Positions 7,757-15,873 of a stretch of 64,000 bases of DNA are shown one piece after another. This DNA is from Janibacter sp. A1S7. GTDB taxonomy: Bacteria; Actinomycetota; Actinomycetes; Actinomycetales; Dermatophilaceae. The first letter of the stretch is position 1, and every line of letters begins with the position of its first letter. The notes under the pieces were generated by a model, which worked only from the letters and a program-made list of their open reading frames with translations, did not search any database and was not told the origin of the DNA. The stretch lies in contig NZ_CP144913.1 of NCBI RefSeq assembly GCF_037198315.1, forward strand, positions 62,001 through 126,000, given 5' to 3'. Both the position numbers and the translations under genes were made by a program.

Positions 7757-9283
7757 ATGACCGACAGCCCGGTGGCGCAGGCGCCCAGCACGCACGATCC
7801 CCTGCCCGAGAACCCGTGGCCGGCGCTGTGGGCGCTGGTCATCGGCTTCTTCATGATCCTCGTCGACGTCTCGATCGTCTCGATCGCGACACCGGCGCTG
7901 ATGGAGTCCTTCGACGCGGGCATCGAGCCGGTGCTGTGGGTGACCAGTGCCTACCTGCTCGCCTACGCGGTGCCGCTGCTGATCACCGGACGCTTCGGTG
8001 ACCGGTACGGTCCCAAGCGGATCTACCTCGTCGGCCTGACCATCTTCACCCTGGCCTCCCTCGCGTGCGGCCTCAGCCCGACGATCCACTGGCTCGTCGC
8101 CGCCCGCGTCGTGCAGGGTCTGGGTGCCTCGCTGATGACCCCGCAGACGATGGCCGTGATCACCCGGACCTTCCCTCCCGAGCGGAGGGGGTCGGCCATG
8201 GCCCTGTGGGGTGCCACCGCGGGGGTGGCCTTCCTCGTCGGGCCCCTGCTCGGCGGGCTGCTGCTGGATGCCTTCGGCTGGGAGTGGATCTTCTTCATCA
8301 ACGTCCCCGTCGGGCTGATCGGCCTCGTGCTGGCGGTGCGGCTGGTGCCCTCGCTGCGCACGCATGCACACGCGATGGACTGGGTGGGGGTCGTGCTCTC
8401 CGCGGTCGGGCTCTTCCTCGTGATCTTCGGCCTGCAGGAGGGTGAGGGCCTTGACTGGGGACGGATCATCGGCCCGGTGACGGTCCCCGTGCTCATCGGT
8501 GCCGGGGTCCTGGTGCTCGTGGCCTTCGTCGGGTGGCAGGCGCGCGGACCGCAGGAGCCGCTCGTGCCGCTCGGCCTCTTCCGGGACCGCAACTTCTCGC
8601 TGGCCAACGTCGCCATCACGATGATGAGCCTCGCCGTCACCGCGATGATGTTCCCGCTGCTCGTCTGGCTGCAGACGGTGCGTGGCTTCTCGCCCACCGG
8701 GGCGGCATTGATCATCGCCCCCCAGGGCATCGCCGCGATCCTGCTGGCGCGCCGGGTCGGGCACCTCGTCGACCGGATCCACCCGCGGGTGCTGCCCACC
8801 ATCGGGCTCGGCGGTTTCGCGGTCACCCTCTTCGTCCTCGCCGCGTTGATGACCCCGGACTCGCCGTTGTGGGCGGTCCTGGTCGCCGTCGCCTGCATCG
8901 GCATCACCGGGGCCTTCGTGTGGGGTCCGCTCGCGACGACCGCCAACCGCAACCTGCCGGTGCAGCAGGCCGGCGCCGGAGCCGGGGTCTACAACGCCAC
9001 CCGCCAGGTCGGTGCCGTCATCGGGTCGGCGGCCATCGCGGCCGTGATGTCCGCCCGGATCGCCGCCCACATGGGGCCGGGCGCCGCCGAGCAGTTCACC
9101 GGTGGAGCAGAGGGTGCCGCAGCGAAGGGGGGTGGTGGCCTGCCACCACAGGTCGCAGAGTCCCTGTCGGCCGCCTTCGCGGAGTCGATGTTCCTGCCCG
9201 CAGGTGTCCTCGTCATCGGGGCCCTCGCCGCCCTCGCACTGGAGCAGATGCGCCACACCCGCCCGGTGCCGCCGCCGCGGTGA
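7757..9283 (+). CDS. MFS drug exporter, DHA2 family (14 membrane segments)
   Basis: The 508-residue membrane protein has about fourteen hydrophobic segments. Motif D1 is seen as LVDVSIVSIATPAL in segment 1, the loop 2-3 motif as GRFGDRYGPKR, and the exporter motif C region in segment 5 (GVAFLVGPLLGGLLLDAFGW). It belongs to the EmrB/QacA proton-drug antiporters. A Gly/Ala-rich loop lies before the last segment. The substrate is unknown. No regulator is adjacent, since the neighbours read away from it. Confidence 0.9.
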   Translation: MTDSPVAQAPSTHDPLPENPWPALWALVIGFFMILVDVSIVSIATPALMESFDAGIEPVLWVTSAYLLAYAVPLLITGRFGDRYGPKRIYLVGLTIFTLASLACGLSPTIHWLVAARVVQGLGASLMTPQTMAVITRTFPPERRGSAMALWGATAGVAFLVGPLLGGLLLDAFGWEWIFFINVPVGLIGLVLAVRLVPSLRTHAHAMDWVGVVLSAVGLFLVIFGLQEGEGLDWGRIIGPVTVPVLIGAGVLVLVAFVGWQARGPQEPLVPLGLFRDRNFSLANVAITMMSLAVTAMMFPLLVWLQTVRGFSPTGAALIIAPQGIAAILLARRVGHLVDRIHPRVLPTIGLGGFAVTLFVLAALMTPDSPLWAVLVAVACIGITGAFVWGPLATTANRNLPVQQAGAGAGVYNATRQVGAVIGSAAIAAVMSARIAAHMGPGAAEQFTGGAEGAAAKGGGGLPPQVAESLSAAFAESMFLPAGVLVIGALAALALEQMRHTRPVPPPR

Positions 9284-9322
9284 TCCCGCGAGAGCGGTCG
9301 GGCGTTGGTGCAGCTACCCGGC

Positions 9323-9655
9323 TCACAGATCCGCGACCGCCGCGGCGTGCGCCCGCGCGAGCTCCTCGAGGTCGACGCGCTGCTCGGCGATCCGGCAACC
9401 GAGTCCGTTCGGCTTGATCGGGATCCCCTCGTCACGCCAGTGCTCGAAGGCCGCCTGCCGCTTGTGCTTCGGTGCATCACCCGAGGCGTTGACCACCCGC
9501 CACCAGGCGACAGTGCTGCCGTACTCGCGCAGGACCGTGCCGACGTGCCGCGGCCCCGTCCCGACGAGGGCGGCGATGTCGCCGTAGGAGATCACCCGCC
9601 CGGAGGGCACGAGCTCGACCGCCCGCAGCACCTTCTCCACCAGGACGTCGTCCAC
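9323..9655 (-). CDS. Alkyltransferase-like (ATL) MGMT-family protein lacking the active cysteine
   Basis: This 110-residue protein has the C-terminal DNA-binding fold of O6-alkylguanine transferases (SYGDIAALVGTGPRHVGTVLREY). At the position of the normal P-C-H-R-V motif it reads A-W-W-R-V, so the alkyl-accepting cysteine is replaced by tryptophan. Members like this flag O6-alkylguanine lesions for nucleotide excision repair instead of removing the alkyl group. The gene starts with GTG at 9655, 3 bases after the cyclophilin stop, so the two are co-transcribed. Confidence 0.85.
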   Translation of the reverse strand: MDDVLVEKVLRAVELVPSGRVISYGDIAALVGTGPRHVGTVLREYGSTVAWWRVVNASGDAPKHKRQAAFEHWRDEGIPIKPNGLGCRIAEQRVDLEELARAHAAAVADL

Positions 9656-9658
9656 CGC

Positions 9659-10318
9659 TCACCCCTGACTGATCGTCACGCTCTCGATGGTGTGCACCGT
9701 GGCCGGTGAGCCCTCGCCCTCGGACCCGTCGGCCTCGATCGTCTCGACGACGTCCATCCCGTCGGTCACCGTGCCGAAGAGGCTGTACTTCGGTGGCAGC
9801 CCGACGCCCGCCTCGCCGGTGACGACGAAGAACTGCGACCCGTTGGTGTCGGCGCCGGAGTTGGCCATCGCGACGGACCCGACCTCGTACTGCCCCGCCT
9901 CGGGCAGCTCGTCGTCGAACTGGTAGCCCGGGCCGCCGCTGCCGTCTCCGGACGGGTCGCCGCCCTGGGCCATGAAGCCCTGGATGACCCGGTGGAAGGT
10001 CAGCCCGTCGTAGAAGCGGTACCGCGCCAGGACGACGAAGTTGTTGACCGTGCGCGGCGCCGTGTCCTCGAGCAGGTCGACCTCGATGTCGCCCACGTCC
10101 GTCGTCAGCGTGGCCGTGTAGTCCGTCGACTCGTCGATGCACATGGGGGGCGCCTGCTCGAACTGCGTGACCCGCTCGGCGCTCCCGTCGGCCGGAGGGC
10201 ACTCGGTGGCGCCCGTGCTGCGACCACCGTTCACCTCGCCCTCCTGGTCTGCGGATCCGCCGCACCCGGCCAGAGCGAGCACGGCGGCAGCGAGGAGGGG
10301 AAGCACGCGAGGGGTCAT
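9659..10318 (-). CDS. Lipoprotein peptidyl-prolyl isomerase (cyclophilin)
   Basis: The 219-residue protein begins with a lipoprotein signal (MTPRVLPLLAAAVLALAGC; lipobox LAGC with Cys19), so it is anchored outside the membrane. The rest is a cyclophilin domain with F-H-R-V-I-Q-G-F-M-A-Q-G-G-D and S-Q-F-F-V motifs that include the catalytic Arg and Phe. It should catalyse proline cis-trans isomerisation during folding of secreted proteins. The ATG at 10318 is 6 bases from a TACACT hexamer; longer upstream reading frames run through the divergent gene. Confidence 0.9.
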   Translation of the reverse strand: MTPRVLPLLAAAVLALAGCGGSADQEGEVNGGRSTGATECPPADGSAERVTQFEQAPPMCIDESTDYTATLTTDVGDIEVDLLEDTAPRTVNNFVVLARYRFYDGLTFHRVIQGFMAQGGDPSGDGSGGPGYQFDDELPEAGQYEVGSVAMANSGADTNGSQFFVVTGEAGVGLPPKYSLFGTVTDGMDVVETIEADGSEGEGSPATVHTIESVTISQG

Positions 10319-10324
10319 GGGGCG

Positions 10325-10330
10325 AGTGTA
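10325..10330 (-). promoter_or_regulatory. Leaderless promoter hexamer of the cyclophilin gene
   Basis: TACACT on the minus strand ends 6 bases before the ATG at 10318. Confidence 0.5.
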
Positions 10331-10357
10331 GAAGGCACCCGGGCGCATCATGGGGGC

Positions 10358-11278
10358 ATGAGCCCTCTCAGCGACACCCTCGGCATCGCCGCCCCGATCG
10401 TGCTGGCACCCATGGCCGGAGTCGCCGGCGGCCGTCTCGCCCACGCGGTCTCGAGCGCCGGTGGGCTCGGGATGATCGGCACCCGCGGCAGCTCCTCTCC
10501 CGACTGGATCCGTGAGCAGGCGGCGATCGCGGGAGAGGGGGGCACCCCCTTCGGCATCGGGCTGATGGCCTGGGTGCCGCACCTGCGCACCCAGATCGAG
10601 ACGATCCTCGCCCTCGAGGACGAAGCCCGGCCGACGCTCGTGTCGGTCTCCTTCGGTGATCTCGCCGAGCCGGTCCGGGTGCTGCGCGAGGCCGGGCTGG
10701 CCGTGGCCTGCCAGGTCGGCAACGCCGCGGACGTCGCCGCGGCCGCCGCAGCCGGTGCGGACGTGGTCGTGGCCCGTGGGGGCGAAGGGGGCGGACACGG
10801 CCGGGACGAGATGGCCACCGACGAGATCCTCGCGCTCGCGCTCGAGTCGACGGACCGTCCGGTCCTCGCCGCCGGCGGCATCGCCGATGCGGCGGACGTC
10901 TCCCGGCTGATGGCCGCCGGGGCGTCCGGAGCCTGGTGCGGCACGGCCTTCCTCACCTGCCGCGAGGCGGACAGCCCGCACGCGGCGCGGTCCGCGATCG
11001 GGGCCTCGGCCTACACGAGGTACTCCCGGGTCCACGACGTCGCCCAGGGCTTGGCCTGGCCCCGGGAGTTCGGTGGCCGCTCGGTGGCGACCGACTTCGT
11101 CCTGGCGTGGGCCGGGCGCGAGGACGAGATGACCGACGAGGCCCGGGCCGAGCACGCTGCCGGCATGGAGCGGGGCGACGTCGACTACACGCCGCTCTAC
11201 GCAGGCGTGGGCGTGGATCGGCTCGGCGCGCAGACCGACGCGGCCGAGGTGGTCTCGGCGCTGACCCCGCGCCCCTGA
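10358..11278 (+). CDS. Nitronate monooxygenase (2-nitropropane dioxygenase family)
   Basis: This 306-residue flavoprotein has the family start A-P-I-V-L-A-P-M-A-G-V-A-G-G (11-24), a TIM-barrel, and the phosphate-binding A-R-G-G-E-G-G-G-H-G motif (about 142-151) that includes the histidine often needed for catalysis. LAAGGIADAADV and SGAWCGTAFL complete the FMN site. It oxidises alkyl nitronates with O2 and FMN. Only 39 bases separate it from the divergent cyclophilin gene, so the promoters overlap. Confidence 0.88.
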   Translation: MSPLSDTLGIAAPIVLAPMAGVAGGRLAHAVSSAGGLGMIGTRGSSSPDWIREQAAIAGEGGTPFGIGLMAWVPHLRTQIETILALEDEARPTLVSVSFGDLAEPVRVLREAGLAVACQVGNAADVAAAAAAGADVVVARGGEGGGHGRDEMATDEILALALESTDRPVLAAGGIADAADVSRLMAAGASGAWCGTAFLTCREADSPHAARSAIGASAYTRYSRVHDVAQGLAWPREFGGRSVATDFVLAWAGREDEMTDEARAEHAAGMERGDVDYTPLYAGVGVDRLGAQTDAAEVVSALTPRP

Positions 11279-11284
11279 CCGACG

Positions 11285-11309
11285 GTCCGCAGGAGCCTGG
11301 GCAGTTGCG
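11285..11309. repeat. Dispersed intergenic repeat, copy 1
   Basis: GTCCGCAGGAGCCTGGGCAG followed by TTGCG matches the sequence at 29392-29416 with two differences. Both copies lie just after the 3' end of a gene. Confidence 0.6.
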
Positions 11310-11366
11310 CAGGAGGGGGTGGTGGCGGACTTGATCCGGTGTGAGCGTCGCCACAAGGATGGGGCC

Positions 11367-12854
11367 ATGAGCGACGAGACCTCCGCCGGTGTCCATTTCC
11401 CGGCCGACGAGCAGGGGCGCCGGTCGACCACCTCGACGACGCGGGGAGTCCTCGCGGACGCGGTGCGTGGCGTCGACGCGGCCCTGGCCGAGCGGATCGA
11501 CGGCTCCCGCGAGTGGCGCAGGGACTACGTCGACCTCGTGCACGCGGTGACCGCCGCCAGCGCCGGGTCGGCCGACCGGGCCGCGCGCATCGCCACCGAC
11601 GGGCTGGCCTCGATGCGCCGCCGGATGGTGCTCGTCGACGACTCCGGCGCGCAGGCTCCGCTCGACGAGGCGACGCCGACCGTGCCCGCTGGTGCGGCCC
11701 CCTTCGGCACCGAGTCCGTGCGCGGTACGGCCGAGCCGGAGACGACCCTGCGGGTCCCGCTCGACGGGCGGGTGCTCGAGGGCGAGGAGTTGCGCGGACA
11801 GCTCGCGTCGTGGGTGGACCGGCAGCTCGTCGAACCCTCCTTCGCCACCGCCGTCGGCGAGGTCATCGACCACCCGGAGTGGCTCATGCTGCCGGGCAGA
11901 CGGGTGCTGCTCGTCGGGGCCGGCGCCGAGATGGGCCCGCTCGAGACGCTGCTGTCCTGGGGCGCCGACGTGATGGCGATCGACCTGCCGCGCAGTCGCG
12001 CCTGGCGCCACAAGAAGGGCCTGGCGACCCGTGGCGCGGGCACCCTGACCTTCCCGATCGACGCGTCCGGCGACTCCGGCGCCGATGTCATCCACCAGCC
12101 GGGACAGGTGCTCGAGTGGATCCGCCGCGTGCGTGGCGACGACCCCCTGGCCGTGGGGATGCACGCCTACGCCGACTCCGGGGTGCACGTGCGCGTCAGC
12201 GCCGCGATGGACCTGCTCATGGACGAGCTGACCGCCGACGACGCCGAGACCGCGCTGGGGTGGCTGGCCACCCCGACGGATGCCTTCGTGGTCCCGCCCG
12301 AGGTCGTCGCCGCCGCCCGCGAGCGCTGGGCCGCGCGGGGCGTCGCCCTCAAGTCCGCACAGGCGCCGGCCCGGGCCCTGGGACGGGGGAAGCTCTTCGC
12401 CCCCGCCTACCGGGACGCCCACGCGGGACAGCCGGGCATCGCCGACGTGCTCGTGCCCCAGCAGGGCCCCAACTACGCGATCGCCAAGCGGCTGCAGCGC
12501 TGGCGCGGGGTCGCCGCCGAGGGCGCGGGGCAACGGGTCTCCTTCAACGTCGCGCCGGCCACGTGGACCCGCTCGGTGACCAAGAACCCGGTGCTCGGCG
12601 CCGCGTACGGCGGGGCGCACCACTTCGGGGTGGAGGTCTTCCGCCCGGAGACGGTCCGCCCGCTCATGGCGGCACTGCTCGTGCGCGACCTCGTCCGGGA
12701 CGCGCCGGTGCGCTCGCACCCCGAGGAGCTCTTCAGCGAGGCCGCGGCCCACGGAGGGCTCTGGCGCGTGGGCTACGAGCCGAAGACGGCACTCGGGGTC
12801 GCGGCGGCAGCGGGGCTGCCGGGATCGCTCGGTCGGCGGTTGCGGCGGCACTGA
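11367..12854 (+). CDS. Conserved protein of unknown function with a Rossmann-like segment
   Basis: I do not recognise this 495-residue soluble protein. A dinucleotide-binding-like strand-loop-helix, RRVLLVGAGAEMGPLETLLSWG, lies at about residues 178-199 and is followed by an acidic strand end (ADVMAIDLPRS), as in Rossmann folds. The first 130 residues are helical and polar. A conserved-looking block near the C-terminus contains LVPQQGPNYAIAKRLQRWRG. No signal peptide or membrane segment is seen. The ATG at 11367 was preferred over an upstream GTG because AAGGAT precedes it. Codon use is like that of neighbouring core genes. Confidence 0.7.
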   Translation: MSDETSAGVHFPADEQGRRSTTSTTRGVLADAVRGVDAALAERIDGSREWRRDYVDLVHAVTAASAGSADRAARIATDGLASMRRRMVLVDDSGAQAPLDEATPTVPAGAAPFGTESVRGTAEPETTLRVPLDGRVLEGEELRGQLASWVDRQLVEPSFATAVGEVIDHPEWLMLPGRRVLLVGAGAEMGPLETLLSWGADVMAIDLPRSRAWRHKKGLATRGAGTLTFPIDASGDSGADVIHQPGQVLEWIRRVRGDDPLAVGMHAYADSGVHVRVSAAMDLLMDELTADDAETALGWLATPTDAFVVPPEVVAAARERWAARGVALKSAQAPARALGRGKLFAPAYRDAHAGQPGIADVLVPQQGPNYAIAKRLQRWRGVAAEGAGQRVSFNVAPATWTRSVTKNPVLGAAYGGAHHFGVEVFRPETVRPLMAALLVRDLVRDAPVRSHPEELFSEAAAHGGLWRVGYEPKTALGVAAAAGLPGSLGRRLRRH

Positions 12855-12916
12855 CTGTGGCCGGCCGATGTCATCGTGCACTCATACGCGCGGGAGGACG
12901 TCGACACCGGCGATGT

Positions 12917-12954
12917 GTCGGACCCGCCACCCCAGGGTCGATGGCGGGTCCGAC
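12917..12954. terminator. Perfect 13-bp hairpin between convergent genes
   Basis: GTCGGACCCGCCA at 12917-12929 pairs perfectly with TGGCGGGTCCGAC at 12942-12954 across a 12-base loop. It lies in the 293-base gap between the convergent gene ending at 12854 and the FMN reductase ending at 13148, and can serve either direction. No T-run follows. I see no other gene in this gap. Confidence 0.65.
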
Positions 12955-13147
12955 TGCGAACGACGACGACGTAGGAGGAAACAGGAAAACCTTCGTCGCG
13001 TGCTCTGCGGGGAAGTCTGCCTCGATCGGCTGGGATCAGCCTGAGCGTCGTCTGCGGGTCCACTCAACGGCCTGACCCGCCGGGACACGGCCGCCCCGAT
13101 CACCACTGCTGCGGACGCGACCTGCTCCCCGATGCCGACCGATCGCC

Positions 13148-13789
13148 TCAGCCGCCGTCGTGTCCCCGCAGCAGCTCGGCGAAGTCGGTGACCGGCGCGT
13201 CGGGCTCCACACCCTCCTCGCCGGTGCCGGCCAGACCGGCCACACCGGTGCGCTCGGCGACCACGAGGGTGGCCAGCTCACCAGCGGCCCGGTGCACGCG
13301 GCGCTCGAGGTCGACGTCCCCGCCGAAGTCCTCGGTCGCGGCGAACACCGCGGTCGGCACGACGACGGCCCGCAGGTAGCTGAAGAGCGGACGCATCGCG
13401 TACTCGAGGACCAGGCTGTGCCGGGACGTGCCCGCCGTGGCCGCGACGAGCACCGGCTTGCCGGTCAGCGAGTCCTTGTCGAGGAGGTCGACGAAGGTCT
13501 TGAACAGACCGGAGTAGCTCGCGGTGAAGACCGGTGTGACGGCGATGATCCCGTCCGCAGCAGCGATCTTCCGCTTCGCGTCGACCATCCCGGGTGTGGG
13601 CCGGTTGCCCGAGACCATCGTCTGGGCCATCTCGACGGCGAGCTCGCGCAGCTCGATCGTCTCCACCTGCGCCGACTCGCCCCGTCCGCCGACCGCTGCG
13701 CGGGAGGCGTCGGCGAGCTGGTCGGCGAGCAGGCGGGTGCTGGAGGGCTGGGACAGCCCGGCACTGATGACCAGGATGCGGCGACTCAT
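13148..13789 (-). CDS. NAD(P)H-dependent FMN reductase, CE1759 family
   Basis: The 213-residue flavodoxin-like protein (I-L-V-I-S-A-G-L-S-Q-P-S-S-T phosphate loop at 5-18, T-P-V-F-T-A-S-Y-S-G-L-F-K at about 86-98) belongs to the reductase class that supplies reduced flavin to luciferase-like monooxygenases. Its start overlaps the stop of the monooxygenase gene by four bases (ATGA), an arrangement known for the CE1758/CE1759 pairs of corynebacteria and relatives. The final substrate of the pair is unknown. Confidence 0.88.
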   Translation of the reverse strand: MSRRILVISAGLSQPSSTRLLADQLADASRAAVGGRGESAQVETIELRELAVEMAQTMVSGNRPTPGMVDAKRKIAAADGIIAVTPVFTASYSGLFKTFVDLLDKDSLTGKPVLVAATAGTSRHSLVLEYAMRPLFSYLRAVVVPTAVFAATEDFGGDVDLERRVHRAAGELATLVVAERTGVAGLAGTGEEGVEPDAPVTDFAELLRGHDGG

Positions 13790-14955
13790 CGGGCGCTCAC
13801 CTTCTCTTGCTCGCGGGCGGCCTTCTCCTCCTCGCGGGCGATGGCGACCGGGGAGGAGACGACCTGACGGTGCGGGCCGTCGGGGCCCTGGGCAGCCAGC
13901 GACGCGTGAGTCGGCGGCTCGCTCGGCACGTGCTCGGGACGACGACGCTCGAACTCCCTGCGCAGCACCGGCACGACCTGCGTGCCGAGGATCTCGACCT
14001 GCTCGAGGGCCATCTCGAGGGGCAGGCCGGCGTGGTCCATGAGGAAGAGCTGGCGCTGGTAGTCACCGACGGAGTCGGCGAAGGACAGCGTGCGGTCGAT
14101 GACCATCTCCGGGGTGCCGACGGTCAACGGGGTCTGCGCGGTGAAGTCCTCGAGCGACGGTCCGTGCCCGTAGACCGGTGCGTTGTCGAAGTAGGGCCGG
14201 AAGATGCGCTTGGCCTCGGCCTCGCTCCCGGCCATGAAGGCCTGCCCACCGAGCCCGACGATGGCCTGGTCGGCGGCGCCGTGACCGTAGTGCTCGAAGC
14301 GCCGGCGGTACATGTTCACCATCTGCGAGGTGTGCTCGATGTTCCAGAAGATGTTGTTGTGGAAGAACCCGTCGCCGTAGAACGCGGCCTGCTCGGCGAT
14401 CTCCGTGGAGCGGATCGAGCCGTGCCACACGAAGGGCGGGGTGTCGTCCAGCGGGCAGGGCGTGGTCGTGAAGCCCTGCAGGGGCGTGCGGAACTGGCCC
14501 TTCCAGTTCACGTTCTTCTCGCGCCACAGGCGCCGCAGGAGGTGGTAGTTCTCGATGGCCAGCGGGATGCCCTGACGGATGTCCTTGCCGAACCACGGGT
14601 AGACCGGGCCGGTGTTGCCGCGGCCCATCATCAGGTCGACGCGACCGTCCGAGAGGTGCTGCAGGAACGAGTAGTCCTCGGCAATGCGCACCGGGTCGGT
14701 CGTGGTGATCAGGGTGGTCGCGGTCGAGAGCTTCAGCCGCTGCGTCTGCGCGGCGATGTACGCCAGGTGCGTGGTCGGCGCGGACGGCACGAAGGGTGGG
14801 TTGTGGTGCTCGCCGGTGGCGAAGACGTCGAGCCCGACCTCCTCGGCCTTGAGTGCGAGCTGCGTCATGGCGGAGATGCGCTCGCCCTCGCTCGGCGTGC
14901 GGCCGGTGGTGGGGTCCATCGTCACGTCACCGATGGAGAAGATTCCGAACTGCAC
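13786..14955 (-). CDS. Luciferase-like flavin monooxygenase, CE1758 family
   Basis: The 389-residue TIM-barrel protein is an LLM-class flavin-dependent oxidoreductase (FATGEHHNPPF, LMMGRGNTGPVYPWFGKD, FVWHGSIRSTEIAEQAA). It should oxygenate a small substrate using FMNH2 from the reductase encoded next. I chose GTG 14955 because GGAGG lies 5 bases upstream (14961-14965) and the family begins V/M-Q-F-G-I-F. A GTG 12 bases earlier lies inside that ribosome site. The C-terminal tail is highly charged and helical. Confidence 0.88.
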   Translation of the reverse strand: MQFGIFSIGDVTMDPTTGRTPSEGERISAMTQLALKAEEVGLDVFATGEHHNPPFVPSAPTTHLAYIAAQTQRLKLSTATTLITTTDPVRIAEDYSFLQHLSDGRVDLMMGRGNTGPVYPWFGKDIRQGIPLAIENYHLLRRLWREKNVNWKGQFRTPLQGFTTTPCPLDDTPPFVWHGSIRSTEIAEQAAFYGDGFFHNNIFWNIEHTSQMVNMYRRRFEHYGHGAADQAIVGLGGQAFMAGSEAEAKRIFRPYFDNAPVYGHGPSLEDFTAQTPLTVGTPEMVIDRTLSFADSVGDYQRQLFLMDHAGLPLEMALEQVEILGTQVVPVLRREFERRRPEHVPSEPPTHASLAAQGPDGPHRQVVSSPVAIAREEEKAAREQEKVSAR

Positions 14956-15020
14956 TGCGTCCTCCACTGCTTGATTGAATCGTCAACTAGTCTAACAGAG
15001 GAGGCATCGGATGCATTCCC

Positions 15021-15860
15021 TCACCCCGCGAAGGGGGTCACCGCCTTCCCCGGCACCCCCGGCCGCGCGAGGAAGAGCGCGCCGGCAGCAGGGTCCTCAC
15101 CCTCGGTGAGCCCCTCGCGGGAGGTCGTGATGTAGAGGTCCGCCAGGTCCGCGCCGCCGAAGGTGCACGCCGTCACCTGCCGCGCGCCGACCTCCACCAC
15201 CGCGTCGCGGGTCCCGTCCGGCGACCACCGTTCGACCCGGCTGCCGCCGAAGATCGCCGTCCACACTCCCCCTTCGGCATCGACGGTGAGGCCGTCGGGG
15301 AAGCCGTCGACGTCGGCGAAGGCCCGTCCTCGCGCCAGCCCGTCCTCCGCCGACCAGTCGAAGACCGTGATCCGGCCCGTCGGGGTGTCGTTGTAGTAGG
15401 CGCGGGTCCCGTCGGGTGAGAAGTCGATGCCGTTGGAGACCGTCACCGAGTCGAGTGCGGTCTCCACCGCACCGTCGGGACGCACGCGGTAGAGGTGGGC
15501 GGCGCCCGTCGTCTGGTCGTAGGCCATCGAGCCGACGTAGAGGCTGCCGTCGGGTGCGACGCCTCCCTCGTTCATCCGGACCGCATCCGTGGTCCACATC
15601 GGGCGAAGGGGGTCGACCCGCCAGTCCTCGTCCGCGAGGGCCACCCCGCGCTCGACCGCGATGACGGCTCCACCGGCCGCCCGGGGGCGGACCATCGCCG
15701 CGACGTCCCCGACCGGTACGCGGTCGATCCTGCCGCTCGCGTCCAGCGCCAGCACGTCGCCGGCGAGCATGTCCACCCAGCGCAGGCCACCCCACCCCGG
15801 CCACCAGCACGGTCCCTCGGCGTGGTGGGCGATGGCATCGGTGAGGCGTTCGGCCCGCAT
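15021..15860 (-). CDS. SMP-30/gluconolactonase-like protein
   Basis: This 279-residue six-bladed beta-propeller is of the SMP-30/LRE type: EGPCWW near the N-terminus supplies the metal glutamate, MNEGGVAPDGSLYVGSM and SNGIDFSPDGTRAYYNDTP supply the Asn ligands, and GFPDGLTVDAEGGVW the Asp. Such enzymes hydrolyse sugar lactones with a divalent metal. The ATG at 15860 lies 7 bases from a TAGCCT hexamer that overlaps the stop of the upstream gene, so it may have its own leaderless transcript as well as read-through. Confidence 0.87.
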   Translation of the reverse strand: MRAERLTDAIAHHAEGPCWWPGWGGLRWVDMLAGDVLALDASGRIDRVPVGDVAAMVRPRAAGGAVIAVERGVALADEDWRVDPLRPMWTTDAVRMNEGGVAPDGSLYVGSMAYDQTTGAAHLYRVRPDGAVETALDSVTVSNGIDFSPDGTRAYYNDTPTGRITVFDWSAEDGLARGRAFADVDGFPDGLTVDAEGGVWTAIFGGSRVERWSPDGTRDAVVEVGARQVTACTFGGADLADLYITTSREGLTEGEDPAAGALFLARPGVPGKAVTPFAG

Positions 15861-15867
15861 GGACCCG

Positions 15868-15873
15868 AGGCTA
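15868..15873 (-). promoter_or_regulatory. TANNNT hexamer for the SMP-30 gene, overlapping the upstream stop codon
   Basis: TAGCCT on the minus strand ends 7 bases before the ATG at 15860. Its first three bases are the stop codon of the preceding gene. Confidence 0.4.

Noticed and set aside
6611..9256. Very long open frame on the minus strand opposite the SCO6745-family and DHA2 genes
   Set aside because: Typical antisense artefact of high-GC coding DNA: composition is dominated by R, G, H, D, P and Q, with no domain, while the opposite strand holds clear families.
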